Source: Candidatus Colinaster scatohippi
GTDB taxonomy: Bacteria; Bacillota; Clostridia; Lachnospirales; Lachnospiraceae
Reading direction: 5' to 3'
Assembly: GCA_018064805.1 (NCBI GenBank)
Contig: JAGHUN010000042.1
Coordinates: 1-43,101 of the forward strand
Length of the DNA: 43,101 bases
Both the position numbers and the translations under genes were made by a program. The notes beneath the pieces are model-generated. The model was not told the origin of the DNA and did not search any database. It saw only the letters and a list, made by a program, of their open reading frames with translations. Shown in pieces: positions 1 to 10,596 of the stretch; the stretch's first letter is position 1, and each line of letters starts with the position of its first letter.

Positions 1-74
1 GGAAGAGTATATCCTCATTGGCGTGATCTATGGAAAATAAAATGCTGAAACTATGGAATTTTAAATGCCGTCAG

Positions 75-470
75 CTATGGAATTTAGTATACCGTTTACA
101 ATATACCCCTTATTTCAACATAAGTGGGGGCATAAATGACTCTTTCACGTGTATATCCCCCTCATTTCAACATATACGGGTGCATAAATAACTCTTTCGC
201 ATGTATATACCCCTTATTTCAATACAAGTGGGGGGCGTAAATGACTCTTTTGCATGTATATACCCCTTATTTCAACATAAAAAGGGGGCATAAATGACTC
301 TTTCACGTGTATATACCCCTTATTCCAACATAAGCGGGGGCATAAACGCCACTTTCACATGTATATCCCCCTTATTTCAACATAAGTGGGGGCATAAATG
401 ACTCTTTCACACATATATCCCCCTTATCCCAACACATTCCAACATAAACAGGACATAAGTAACTCTTTTC
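75..470. repeat. Tandem array of ~52-53 bp units, about 7 copies
   Basis: The motif cataaatgactctttc (with variants) recurs at about 131, 183, 236, 289, 341, 393 and 454. Units read like tatayccccttatttcaacataagtgggggcataaatgactctttcacgtg; most carry a CCCCnTTAT...ATAAGnGGGG inverted repeat. Confidence 0.9.
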
Positions 471-632
471 TGTGCATATTCCCAACATCTCAATATCCTA
501 GAATACCACAAAGCAAAGAGCGGAACGCACTATGTACGTTCCGCCCTTGTCTCACAACTCTTATAATAACTTATTTACAAATCCTAAATTCTAAATCCTA
601 ATTCCTAAATCCCAATTCCCAATTCCTAATTC

Positions 633-1694
633 CTAGAACAGCTTATTCTCCATAGAATCCGGATCAACTGCGAACTGAATCGCTGTTTCTCTGTCAATTC
701 TGTTTGCAAAATAAAGCTGCTGAATACAGTCATCCATAGTAATCATACCCATCTTCCTGTTTGTCTGCATAACTGATGTAAGCTGGTGTGATTTACCTTC
801 ACGAATAAGATTACGAACGGCGTTAGTTGTGTGAAGTACCTCAAATGCTGCTACTCGTCCTCTTCCATCTGCTGTAGGCATAAGCTGCTGAGAAATAACC
901 GCCTCAAGAACATTAGCAAACTGAACTCTTATCTGTTGCTGCTGATGTGGCGGGAATACGTCGATAACACGATCAACCGTACTTGCTGCACCAATAGTAT
1001 GCAATGTTGAAAGAACAAGATGTCCTGTCTCAGCTGCTGTAATAGCTACAGAGATAGTCTCAAAATCACGCATCTCTCCTACAAGAATTACATCCGGATC
1101 TTCTCGAAGTGCTGCTCGAAGTGCATTAGCATACGACTGGCTATCAAGTCCGATTTCACGCTGATTAACAATTGACATTGCATGTCTGTGAAGATACTCG
1201 ATAGGATCCTCAAGTGTAATAACATGCGCATCTCTGTTCTTATTAATCTTATCAATAATGGCTGCCAGTGTTGTAGACTTACCTGAACCGGTAGGACCTG
1301 TTACAAGAATAAGTCCCCTCTTACGGTTATACAAATCTACAACTGACTCAGGAACGCCCAGCTTCTCAGGTGCCGGAATCTCCGAACTAACAAGACGGAG
1401 TGCCATCGCACATGTACCTCTCTGCTTAAATGCATTAACACGATATCTACCAAGATCTCTAAGTGCATAAGAGAAGTCATGTTCACCTCTTGCTTCAAAC
1501 ATTTCCTTCTGCGATTCATTCATTATGCTGTAAAGAAGTTCAGCAGTATCCGCCGGAAGCATTCTCTCGAATTCCATTGCAATAAGTCTGCCGTTAACTC
1601 TCATTTTAGGTGGAACACCAACTGTAATATGTACATCCGATGCTCCTGCTTCTACTGCAGTTCTAAGAACCTGCTCAATAGTAAAATCTGCCAT
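633..1694 (-). CDS. pilT: PilT-type twitching motility / type IV pilus retraction ATPase
   Basis: 353-aa ORF; Walker A GPTGSGKSTT, HVITLEDPIEYLH, LREDPDVILVGEMRDFETI, TGHLVLSTLHT motifs typical of PilT. Confidence 0.93.
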   Translation of the reverse strand: MADFTIEQVLRTAVEAGASDVHITVGVPPKMRVNGRLIAMEFERMLPADTAELLYSIMNESQKEMFEARGEHDFSYALRDLGRYRVNAFKQRGTCAMALRLVSSEIPAPEKLGVPESVVDLYNRKRGLILVTGPTGSGKSTTLAAIIDKINKNRDAHVITLEDPIEYLHRHAMSIVNQREIGLDSQSYANALRAALREDPDVILVGEMRDFETISVAITAAETGHLVLSTLHTIGAASTVDRVIDVFPPHQQQQIRVQFANVLEAVISQQLMPTADGRGRVAAFEVLHTTNAVRNLIREGKSHQLTSVMQTNRKMGMITMDDCIQQLYFANRIDRETAIQFAVDPDSMENKLF

Positions 1695-1782
1695 TTTGCC
1701 CTCCCAAATTTCCCTATTTCATCCATTATAACGCAACTACAGTTCATTTAGAAGAAAAATTTTCAAATACAGGCTTATAAAA

Positions 1783-1814
1783 AAAGAAAACCTCGTGATG
1801 ACGGTCACGAGGTT
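1783..1814 (-). terminator. Intrinsic terminator downstream of rpsT
   Basis: Perfect 10-bp stem AACCTCGTGA / TCACGAGGTT (1789-1798 / 1805-1814), followed on the minus strand by a T-rich tract. Confidence 0.85.
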
Positions 1815-1844
1815 CTGTAATCATTATTTATTATATAACAAGAA

Positions 1845-2108
1845 TTAAGCCATCTGGTTAACAGCCTTAGCAAGACGAGCTACCTTTCTTGAAGAAGTAT
1901 TCTTATGATATACTCCCTTAGAAGTTGCCTTGTCTATTGTAGCTGTAGCCTCGACTAAAGCCTTCTGAGCTGCTGCCTTGTCGCCTGACTCGATAGCTGC
2001 ATAAACCTTCTTAATTGCAGTCTTAACGCCAGACTTAATAGCCTTATTACGCTCAGCATTGGCATTTGATACTAAAATTCTCTTCTTTGCGGATTTAATA
2101 TTAGCCAA
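1845..2108 (-). CDS. rpsT: 30S ribosomal protein S20
   Basis: 87 aa, MANIKSAKKRILVSNANAERNKAIKSGVKTAIKK; TTG start preceded by aggaggtagagatc. Confidence 0.95.
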   Translation of the reverse strand: MANIKSAKKRILVSNANAERNKAIKSGVKTAIKKVYAAIESGDKAAAQKALVEATATIDKATSKGVYHKNTSSRKVARLAKAVNQMA

Positions 2109-2286
2109 GATCTCTACCTCCTAACAAATTTTTCGTGTTAAGTGTGCTACAACGCCGGACACGGACAGTCTTGTTACACACGCAAATGTTATTTTATGTC
2201 ACTAACAATTATAAGTCAACACTTTTTTCACGATTTTATGCGTTTTTTCGCACCCGGCATCATTTTCTTTGTTTTTACATAAGATT

Positions 2287-5200
2287 TTATCCAATTCCCC
2301 TAAATCTGAAACCAAATTCCACTTTACCGGATACATCAATATGATACGGTGAAAGAACAGGCGCTCCCCAGGAATCATCACCTCCCACGCCAAGCTGAGC
2401 CTTCGCCACTCTTACTATTGTATTGTGTACAGGTGGAAGCTCATATGTATGCTTAGCGTTTTCGAGTTCATGTGGTGTATAAGGTAATGCCGAAAATGAC
2501 AATTCATCTCCTTCAAAAATAAGTCCAGCCCCTTCAGCATCAGTTACTTGTGCCCACCTTACTCCATATTTATTTCCACACTCCTGCGGAACAAGATAAG
2601 CAGCCATATTATCTGCCACTTTTTTATCATAAATTCCAAGCTTAGCTCCCGACAATCTGTCCGCATAGGTCTCCTCCGGCCCAAGTCCGTACCATTTAAG
2701 ATTATCATAATCAGCATCCATCTTAAAAAGCATACCAAACTCAGGCATATCAGTCAGTCCGGGCACCGGTTCGTATTCCATCTTCATTTCAACCGTTCCA
2801 TCTCCAAAGACCTCATATGTCACTTTTACCTCAGAATGGGGTGTTGTCGAAAGTCCAAAATTATATATAGCAACTACTGAATTCTCTAGCAGTTTAATCT
2901 CCGGCAGAGTATCTTCAAAGCGTGAATTCTGTCTGGTAGATGCATAAAGACTGGCAATTTTCCATTGACTGCATCTGCTTACCATCATATTACCATCATC
3001 ATTACTTACAGGTGCTCTCCAAAAGTTAGGCCTCGGCACATCCTTAAGCATCTCCCTATCTTTGTATACATAGGAAATCATTCCATCCGACATACGTCCG
3101 AATAGCACTCTGAAGTCTTCGCCTATGACGCCAATATTATTATTTCCTCTAATATATTTCACCGGTTTCTCACAGGAATATTGGGTACACCTTTTCTTAT
3201 ATACCTTCTGTCCAAAAGCAACCTCATACCCCGCCGGTGCCCATAAAGTATCTTCCTTCAAATCAAAGACAACCGTTAGTGTAACCTCAGCGTTTGCCGT
3301 TTCTTTTTTGACATAATCAAGAATCACCTCCGGAAGTCTGCAAACGCTTCTTTCAAGTGGCGCAACTGAAGTAATTATTTCCTCCTCCAATGCCTTCACT
3401 CCATCTGAAGCCGCAATAACTCTGCATATATATTTTTCCGTTCCGGTAAAAAGGTTGCGATTTTCTATATGTATGTTCTCACCGTCAAATTCGACAAGTA
3501 TATTCTGGTAATTGTACTTAACTGCCTGCATTTTAGGGCTTTCCTCACGATCACCATATACTATTCCATTACCTGAGAACTCACCATCCGTTGGCCTGTC
3601 ACCAAAATCACCGCCATAGGCATAGAAAATATCACCATACCTGTCCCTTTTTACCAGTGACTGATCTGCGAAATCCCAGATAAATCCACCCTGATATCTC
3701 GGATTACTATATGCAAGCTCTGTATACAGCTGCATTCCACCACAGGAATTACCCATAGCGTGCGTATATTCGCAGCAAATAAAAGGCTTTTCACTGTTCT
3801 TATCAAGAAAGCTCTCAATATCAGCAACCTTCGTATACATCTGACTTTCCATATCAGAGGTCTCAGGATAGGTCCTGTCATGGAATACTCCCTCATAGTG
3901 AACAAGGCGTTCTGGATCTTTTTCTCTAAAAAGCTTGGCCATTTTATATGGTACGCTTCCTCCACAGGACTCATTACCCACGGACCATATGAGTATTGAA
4001 GGATGGTTTTTATCTCTCTCATAACAGCTGCATACCCTGTCAAGCAACATAGGAAGCCATTCTTCCTTACTATCAGGCACCAGATATTCTCTGTCTGCAT
4101 ATCCCCTTTCAAATGCCTCCATAGTGCCATGTGATTCAAGATTATTTTCAGCAATCATATAAAGTCCAAACACATCACACAAACCGTATATTCCCGGCAT
4201 CCAATGTCCATCATCATATACGTGACTGTTATTTGGATAATGACTGGTCCTTATGGCATTAATATTGTTTCTTTTCATTATCGTAACATCTGTTACTATT
4301 TCATCAAAAGTCACCACGCGTCCACTTTTCGAGGAAAATTCATGCCTATTTACACCCTTGAAAACGATTCTCTTACCATTTAGAAGCATCAAGCCGTCTT
4401 TAAGTTCGAATTTCCTAAAGCCGACAAACTGAGTAACAAGTTCAGTCAGCTTTCCATATGAATCATATAATTTAATCTCAAGAACATAAAGATTTGCCGT
4501 TTCAGCGCTCCATAGCTTAAGATCAGTCATTTTTTCATAAAATACAGCTAATTTGCCATCATTTATATCTACGTCCCTGTCAACAAGGATGTTTCTACTA
4601 CACAATTCTTTTGAAGGCTGCATAATACCGCATTTTGCATCAAACAGTCTTATCCCTGCCTTTCCGGCCCCACTGCAAGACAATTCAAGTGAAAGCTCTC
4701 CTCTTTTTTCCTTAACATTGTCAACCTTCGCATTAATCTTAATATTCTCTAAATGGATTCTCTTAACCGGATATATAAAAACATCTCTAAAAATGCCGGA
4801 GAACCTAAAAAAATCCTGATCCTCGCACCAGCTTGAAGCGGTCCATTTCCAAACCTTTACTGCTAATCTGTTAGTTCCATCCTCAAGATATGGAGTCAGA
4901 TCAAAATCTGCAGGATCAAAGGAATCCTCCGAATATCCCACATAATGTCCATTTAGCCAGCAAGCAAAGCCACTTTCAATTCCCTGAAAGGATATTCTTA
5001 CATCTGCCCCCTTCCAGTCTTCAGGTATTTCAAACTCCTTAATGTAACTTGCTATCGGATTGAAATCCTTGGGAATCTCACCGGGAACTATCCATTCTCT
5101 TCCATCCCACGGGTATGAAGTATTTGTATAATGTGGCTTATCATAGCCTTCCAGCTGAATATGTGCCGGTACAGGTATGTCATCCCAACCGGTTATATCG

Positions 5201-5421
5201 TATCCCTTTTTATAGAAATCTTCATAAGCGGTCGCACTGTTAGGCGAATAGGCAAACTTCCATATTCCATTAAGGCATTTCCTCAAGCTGGTAATTCCGT
5301 TATCCCTTTCTTCCTCAGAAGCATACAGGACAACATCTGAATGGGCATTAAGCCTGTTTTGTTCAAAAACAAGCGGATTTGCAATAATTTCTTCATCAAA
5401 TTCTTCTATTCTCTCAATCAT
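2287..5421 (-). CDS. lacZ: Glycoside hydrolase family 2 beta-galactosidase (LacZ-like)
   Basis: ORF track gives 2287-5493; I prefer the start at 5421 (MIERIEEFDEEIIANPLVFEQNRLNAHSD) after an agaggga SD-like sequence. GH2 motifs: GVNRHEF, IRTSHYPN, IWSVGNESCGG, PFICCEYTHAMGNS, GGFIWDFADQ. Confidence 0.9.
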   Translation of the reverse strand: MIERIEEFDEEIIANPLVFEQNRLNAHSDVVLYASEEERDNGITSLRKCLNGIWKFAYSPNSATAYEDFYKKGYDITGWDDIPVPAHIQLEGYDKPHYTNTSYPWDGREWIVPGEIPKDFNPIASYIKEFEIPEDWKGADVRISFQGIESGFACWLNGHYVGYSEDSFDPADFDLTPYLEDGTNRLAVKVWKWTASSWCEDQDFFRFSGIFRDVFIYPVKRIHLENIKINAKVDNVKEKRGELSLELSCSGAGKAGIRLFDAKCGIMQPSKELCSRNILVDRDVDINDGKLAVFYEKMTDLKLWSAETANLYVLEIKLYDSYGKLTELVTQFVGFRKFELKDGLMLLNGKRIVFKGVNRHEFSSKSGRVVTFDEIVTDVTIMKRNNINAIRTSHYPNNSHVYDDGHWMPGIYGLCDVFGLYMIAENNLESHGTMEAFERGYADREYLVPDSKEEWLPMLLDRVCSCYERDKNHPSILIWSVGNESCGGSVPYKMAKLFREKDPERLVHYEGVFHDRTYPETSDMESQMYTKVADIESFLDKNSEKPFICCEYTHAMGNSCGGMQLYTELAYSNPRYQGGFIWDFADQSLVKRDRYGDIFYAYGGDFGDRPTDGEFSGNGIVYGDREESPKMQAVKYNYQNILVEFDGENIHIENRNLFTGTEKYICRVIAASDGVKALEEEIITSVAPLERSVCRLPEVILDYVKKETANAEVTLTVVFDLKEDTLWAPAGYEVAFGQKVYKKRCTQYSCEKPVKYIRGNNNIGVIGEDFRVLFGRMSDGMISYVYKDREMLKDVPRPNFWRAPVSNDDGNMMVSRCSQWKIASLYASTRQNSRFEDTLPEIKLLENSVVAIYNFGLSTTPHSEVKVTYEVFGDGTVEMKMEYEPVPGLTDMPEFGMLFKMDADYDNLKWYGLGPEETYADRLSGAKLGIYDKKVADNMAAYLVPQECGNKYGVRWAQVTDAEGAGLIFEGDELSFSALPYTPHELENAKHTYELPPVHNTIVRVAKAQLGVGGDDSWGAPVLSPYHIDVSGKVEFGFRFRGIG

Positions 5422-5455
5422 TCTCTTTTCCCTCTGTTCGATCTTCTTCCAATAA

Positions 5456-6661
5456 TTATAGTAAAAAGTCAGCAAGCACAACATTGCTGACATCTATCCC
5501 CTTTTCAGTCAGACTTAGCCACTCGCCATTAAGCTTCATTAAGTCCATATCAATATATCGGTCAATCACCTTTCCATAAACATCCCTTATGTCCTTTTTA
5601 AACACTTTTTGAAAACACGTGATATTAATTCCCTTCACAAGTCTCAGCCCAACGAACATATACTCTTCCATTTTTTCATTTATAGAAAGTTCATGAATAT
5701 CAACATGCGTTTTTTTATTACAGATTCCCCATTCAAAATCAGGTCTGTTTTTTTCAGTTTCCAATCTCTCCTCGATGTCCCAGATTTTCATATATTCCGT
5801 AACGTCCGATATATTATTGTATCTGATTCCTTTATAAAAAGATGCTGCTCCTATACCAAAACTAACATAATCTCCACCTGTCCAGTACACCTTGTTGTGT
5901 CTGCACTCATATCCCTCTTTGGCATAATTTGATATCTCATATCTATGGTATCCGAACCGGTCAAGGACCTCCTTAGTCATATAATACATAGCACGCTCTG
6001 CGTCTTCATCAGGCAGTTTGACGACATCTGAGAATTGACTGTCTCTACAGGCGCTATCCCCGTATATATCGTAAAATCTCGTCCCTTCCTCTATTATAAG
6101 ACTATAAACTGACAGGTGTTCTGGATTGAGTGCGACCACACTGGTCAACGTGTCTCGAAATGAGTCGGTTGTCTGGCCTGGAACTGCACTCATCAGATCA
6201 ATATTTATATTCTTAAATCCCACTTTTCTGGCAGTATTATATGTAAAAAGAAACTGGTTAAATGTGTGAATTCTCCCAAGGTATTTTAACTCATTATCAT
6301 TCGCTGACTGCAAGCCAATACTCAATCTGTTTATACCAGCTTTGTAAAATCCGGATAGTTTTTCCTCAGATACTGTCCCCGGATTACATTCTAATGTTGC
6401 CTCACAGTTTCCATTTAAATTAAATCTTTCTTTAATTTTATCCATCACTCTATTCAATTGCCTAACGGTCAAAATAGAAGGAGTACCCCCACCAAAGAAA
6501 ATGGTTCCTACCTCCTCACCGGTAGCTTCACTTCCTTCTATCTCATTGCACAAGCAGTCTATATACTTCTCTATCGTGTCTTCATTCGACGGAAATGATA
6601 GAAAATCACAATATGCGCATTTTTTTATGCAAAAAGGAATATGTATATAAATGGAAATCAT
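5456..6661 (-). CDS. hemW: HemW-like radical SAM protein (coproporphyrinogen III oxidase-like)
   Basis: 401 aa; MISIYIHIPFCIKKCAYCDFLSF (CxxxCxxC), FFGGGTPSIL, RLSIGLQSANDNELKYLGRIH. Confidence 0.92.
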   Translation of the reverse strand: MISIYIHIPFCIKKCAYCDFLSFPSNEDTIEKYIDCLCNEIEGSEATGEEVGTIFFGGGTPSILTVRQLNRVMDKIKERFNLNGNCEATLECNPGTVSEEKLSGFYKAGINRLSIGLQSANDNELKYLGRIHTFNQFLFTYNTARKVGFKNINIDLMSAVPGQTTDSFRDTLTSVVALNPEHLSVYSLIIEEGTRFYDIYGDSACRDSQFSDVVKLPDEDAERAMYYMTKEVLDRFGYHRYEISNYAKEGYECRHNKVYWTGGDYVSFGIGAASFYKGIRYNNISDVTEYMKIWDIEERLETEKNRPDFEWGICNKKTHVDIHELSINEKMEEYMFVGLRLVKGINITCFQKVFKKDIRDVYGKVIDRYIDMDLMKLNGEWLSLTEKGIDVSNVVLADFLL

Positions 6662-6731
6662 AATTGCTCCTATTATTCAAAACAGCCCACTGCAGATATA
6701 TCATTTCACTCAGGTTAAATACTAAAACAAC

Positions 6732-6753
6732 CGCCCGGTAGAAATACCGGGCG
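6732..6753 (-). terminator. Intrinsic terminator downstream of lepA
   Basis: Perfect CGCCCGGTA...TACCGGGCG stem; minus strand continues GTTGTTTTAGT. Confidence 0.75.
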
Positions 6754-6807
6754 TCAAAAAATCTTCTATTCAGAATCCAATCAGCAATTAGCCCGAACAC
6801 AAACTGC

Positions 6808-8613
6808 TTATTCTGTATCAAGCTTAAGAACAGCCATAAATGCCTGCTGAGGCACTGTGACAGTTCCAATCTGCCTCATTCTCTTTTTACCTTCCTTCTG
6901 CTTCTCTAAAAGCTTCTTCTTACGGGTTATATCACCACCGTAACACTTTGCAAGAACATCCTTACGCATTGCTTTAACAGTCTCTCTGGCTATAATCTTA
7001 CCGCCGACTGCTGCCTGAATAGGCACCTCAAATAAATGCCTCGGTATCTCATCCTTCAGCTTTTCGCACATCTTTCTTCCACGCTCATAGGCGCTGTCCT
7101 TGTGTACAATGAATGAGAGAGCATCAACTTCTTCTCTGTTAATTAATATATCGAGTTTAACAAGTTCACTTCTCTCATATCCCTTTAGTTCATAATCAAA
7201 GGAAGCATAGCCCCTTGAACGACTCTTAAGAGCATCAAAGAAATCATATATTATCTCATTTAGCGGAAGTTCATATTTAAGCAGAACACGGGTCTTTGTC
7301 GTATATTCCATATCAATATGGCGTCCACGCCTCTCCTGACACAGCTGCATTATCGCTCCAACATACTCAGAGCTTACCATAATCTCTGCTGATACAACCG
7401 GTTCCTCCATATATTCAATCTCTGACGGATCAGGTAGATTTGAAGGATTAGTCAGCTCTATCATAGTTCCATCTGTCTTCCATACATGATATATAACACC
7501 GGGAGCAGTTGTAACAAGATCCAGATTATACTCTCTCTCGAGTCTCTCCTGTATAATTTCAAGATGAAGCAGTCCCAGGAAGCCGCATCTAAAGCCAAAT
7601 CCCAATGCTATCGACGTCTCCGGCTCATAATGAAGTGATGCATCATTTAATTGAAGCTTCTCAAGCGCATCCCTCAAATCCGGATAGTGTGCACCATCTG
7701 CAGGATACATACCGCAATAGACCATTGACTGAACCTTTTTATATCCCGGAAGTGGTTCATCACAGGGCTTTTCTGCATTCGTAACAGTATCACCTACAGC
7801 AGTATCCGCTACATTTTTAATGGATGCTGTAATATAACCTACCATTCCGGCAGACAACTCATCACATGGAATAAACTGTCCTGCTCCAAATGTACCAACC
7901 TCAACAACCTCGGCCTCAGCACCGGTTGCCATCATACGAATTTTTGTACCTTTTGAAACACGGCCATCTCTTATTCTGCAGAAAATAATAACACCCTTAT
8001 ATGAATCATATAAAGAATCAAAAATGAGCGCCTTAAGCGGACTGTCAGGATCACCATCCGGTGCCGGAACTCTCTCAACAATTCGTTCGAGCACTTCCTC
8101 TATTCCAATACCATTCTTGGCTGAAATAAGTGGCGCATCCTGCGCCTCAATTCCGATTACATCCTCGATTTCCTCGATCACTCTTTGCGGTTCAGCGCTC
8201 GGAAGGTCAATTTTATTAATAACAGGAAAAACATCCAAATCATGGTCAAGCGCCAGATACACATTCGCAAGAGTCTGCGCTTCAATACCCTGGGCCGCAT
8301 CAACAATAAGTATCGCACCATCACATGCAGCCAGCGAACGGCTTACTTCATAATTAAAATCGACATGCCCAGGCGTATCAATGAGATTAAAAATATATTC
8401 CTCACCATCCTTAGCCTTGTACACGGTTCTAACCGTCTGCGCCTTGATAGTAATACCACGTTCACGCTCAATATCCATATTATCAAGAACCTGCTCCTGC
8501 ATTTCCCTCTCGGTTAGCAGTCCTGTTTTCTCAATTATTCTGTCCGCTAATGTACTTTTGCCATGGTCAATATGAGCAACAATACAAAAGTTCCTAATCT
8601 TACTTTGATCCAT
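6808..8613 (-). CDS. lepA: Elongation factor 4 / LepA GTPase
   Basis: 601 aa; [54 protein letters not shown]-terminal [20 protein letters not shown]. Confidence 0.97.
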   Translation of the reverse strand: MDQSKIRNFCIVAHIDHGKSTLADRIIEKTGLLTEREMQEQVLDNMDIERERGITIKAQTVRTVYKAKDGEEYIFNLIDTPGHVDFNYEVSRSLAACDGAILIVDAAQGIEAQTLANVYLALDHDLDVFPVINKIDLPSAEPQRVIEEIEDVIGIEAQDAPLISAKNGIGIEEVLERIVERVPAPDGDPDSPLKALIFDSLYDSYKGVIIFCRIRDGRVSKGTKIRMMATGAEAEVVEVGTFGAGQFIPCDELSAGMVGYITASIKNVADTAVGDTVTNAEKPCDEPLPGYKKVQSMVYCGMYPADGAHYPDLRDALEKLQLNDASLHYEPETSIALGFGFRCGFLGLLHLEIIQERLEREYNLDLVTTAPGVIYHVWKTDGTMIELTNPSNLPDPSEIEYMEEPVVSAEIMVSSEYVGAIMQLCQERRGRHIDMEYTTKTRVLLKYELPLNEIIYDFFDALKSRSRGYASFDYELKGYERSELVKLDILINREEVDALSFIVHKDSAYERGRKMCEKLKDEIPRHLFEVPIQAAVGGKIIARETVKAMRKDVLAKCYGGDITRKKKLLEKQKEGKKRMRQIGTVTVPQQAFMAVLKLDTE

Positions 8614-8632
8614 TGATAACCTCTTTCAAAAA

Positions 8633-8660
8633 CCGACAGACCCTATACAGAGCCTGTCGG
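8633..8660 (-). terminator. Intrinsic terminator between the TPM-domain gene and lepA
   Basis: CCGACAG...CTGTCGG stem followed on the minus strand by TTTTTG. Confidence 0.75.
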
Positions 8661-8672
8661 CACAATAATCTT

Positions 8673-9497
8673 TTATCGGCTGTGGCCACCACCACCATGG
8701 CTTCCGCCACCACCTCCACCACCGCCGCTACCGCTGCTTGATGATTCTATCTTATGCTTGGTAACGGTCTTATGGTTAAATATATCCTGTAATACAGGGA
8801 ACTGCGCTTTGCCTCCCTCTAAATATGTAGAACTGGTTACTGTATTATCTCCCAGCTTGCTTCTCCAGTTAAACAGAATAAAGAGGCCCGCTGCAATAAT
8901 ACCTGCAATAAATGCATAGAACCATGCAAATGGCGGATGATAAGCTCTGGTTTGCTTTCCACACTTATCAAGTATCTCCATATACTGCACATATGGATCC
9001 GAATCATCACTCGGAATCTCATCCAGTATATAAAGAATCTCCTCTACCTCCGAATCTGTAAGATTATTACGAATTCTGCTACCGGTAGTTGTTATCCATG
9101 TATGAATCTTACCATCACCGCCTCGACTCCAGTTATCTACAAAAACGAACGAGTCAGTATTCGATCCGGTGTAACCAAGTCCATACTCTTCAGTAAACCA
9201 CTCACCAAATTCCTTAACTGCACTAAGATAACCATACTCCGCATCATCTATTGTAATCCATACAATATCTGCATGACATTTTTCCTGCCAGTACATGATT
9301 CTGTCATTAAGCGAAGCAATTTCACTATCAGTCATCTTTCCGGCCCAGTCATATACGCACTCCGTATTATCCCAGCTGGTGTTATATCTTTCCTCACTAT
9401 TTCTGATTTTCCCGCTAATTCCGATTCCAAGTGAAACAACCACAATTATTATTGTAATTATGAATGGAATCATAAAATATTTAAAATATCTTTTCAT
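8673..9497 (-). CDS. TPM-domain membrane protein with Gly/Ser/His-rich C-terminus
   Basis: 274 aa; N-terminal TM segment, VYDWAGKMTDSEIASLNDRI...ADIVWITIDD (TPM-like), second TM, SSSSGSGGGGGGGGSHGGGGHSR tail. Confidence 0.75.
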   Translation of the reverse strand: MKRYFKYFMIPFIITIIIVVVSLGIGISGKIRNSEERYNTSWDNTECVYDWAGKMTDSEIASLNDRIMYWQEKCHADIVWITIDDAEYGYLSAVKEFGEWFTEEYGLGYTGSNTDSFVFVDNWSRGGDGKIHTWITTTGSRIRNNLTDSEVEEILYILDEIPSDDSDPYVQYMEILDKCGKQTRAYHPPFAWFYAFIAGIIAAGLFILFNWRSKLGDNTVTSSTYLEGGKAQFPVLQDIFNHKTVTKHKIESSSSGSGGGGGGGGSHGGGGHSR

Positions 9498-9536
9498 ATA
9501 TGCTCCTTCTCTTTACAAACGCCTAACTAACTTCTC

Positions 9537-10529
9537 TTACAAATATGCCATCGCAAAACGAATAGCCATTCCGATAATAGAAACAAGTGCAAATACCGTT
9601 CCACTGAAAGCAACAACCTTCTGCTTATCAACCGGTGTACGGCCTACCACCTTTCCTGTTTCACCATTAACATGGAATTTGTAATCTACGCCTCGGAAGC
9701 TGAAAACATATTCCCATACAGGAAGAAGCGCATAATGAACATTTTTCTTTTTTAAGTCTGTATTTTTATTAACCTTTGTAACAGTTGAATATCCGGAAAT
9801 ACTTCCATTAAGAAGTCCATCAACTGCTTTTGCTATTTTATCTATGGCACGAGGTGCAAGTGCCTCTTCAGGCTGGTTATACATCTCGCCCATAAATCCG
9901 GACATATATTTTTCATTGAACTGCTCTAGTCCCGCATAATTGAAAGGCTCAAGCAAATCCATAAGTCCATCCTCCATGGCATCCGATGCATCAACCGGAA
10001 CCATGTCAAAATCAGCCTTCATCTCTCTGTAAATATCATAATATGAGGTCTCTGTATATTCGTATCCACCCGATGTCCATGTGCGAACCTTTGTACCAAC
10101 GCCCTGATATCTTGAATAAGTATCATAATCATACATAAAAAACGGTATGTAACTTCCCTCTATTTTATCTACTGAAGCCTTATTAAGAAATGCGCTCGGA
10201 GTGAAAATTCTCTTGCCAAATTCATCTCTTAACAGATCAATTGCTTTATTCCTACTAATTCTGAAGGGTAAAACAAATTCAGGTCTCAAATCTCCCTCAA
10301 CTCTTTCGTCAAGAATCACATAGGTTCCACAGTTCAGGCACTTGGTCGCAGATGTAAACTGCTTAATGGCCCCATCCATAGGTGCACCACAGTTTGCACA
10401 GCTAACCATATACTCGGTACTAACAAGCTTGTCCTCACTTTCAAGGCTCTCACAATGAGGGCAACACATTGTCCCTTTTTCCGGATTGTACAGAATGTTT
10501 CCACCACAATTTTTACACTTAAAAATCAT
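9537..10529 (-). CDS. Zinc-ribbon membrane protein (TFIIB-type zinc ribbon-like)
   Basis: 330 aa; repeated CxxC pairs (CKNCGG, CCPHC, CANCGAP, CLNCGT), C-terminal hydrophobic segment; next to the TPM-domain gene. Confidence 0.75.
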   Translation of the reverse strand: MIFKCKNCGGNILYNPEKGTMCCPHCESLESEDKLVSTEYMVSCANCGAPMDGAIKQFTSATKCLNCGTYVILDERVEGDLRPEFVLPFRISRNKAIDLLRDEFGKRIFTPSAFLNKASVDKIEGSYIPFFMYDYDTYSRYQGVGTKVRTWTSGGYEYTETSYYDIYREMKADFDMVPVDASDAMEDGLMDLLEPFNYAGLEQFNEKYMSGFMGEMYNQPEEALAPRAIDKIAKAVDGLLNGSISGYSTVTKVNKNTDLKKKNVHYALLPVWEYVFSFRGVDYKFHVNGETGKVVGRTPVDKQKVVAFSGTVFALVSIIGMAIRFAMAYL

Positions 10530-10596
10530 ATATTTTATTCCTCCCCCTTATTCATTGGATAATCAACGGAAAACAAATTAAAAATAACAATGTCTT

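Noticed and set aside
2-40. Possible end of a plus-strand CDS (EEYILIGVIYGK stop) at the left edge
   Set aside because: Too short to support; needs sequence beyond the window.
398-601. 67-aa plus-strand ORF
   Set aside because: Starts inside the 52-bp array and has no recognisable domain.
3651-4154. 167-aa ORF within lacZ in another frame
   Set aside because: Overlaps the GH2 catalytic region in an alternative frame; no motifs.
8024-8575. Long plus-strand ORFs antisense to lepA
   Set aside because: Shadow ORFs over a confidently assigned gene.
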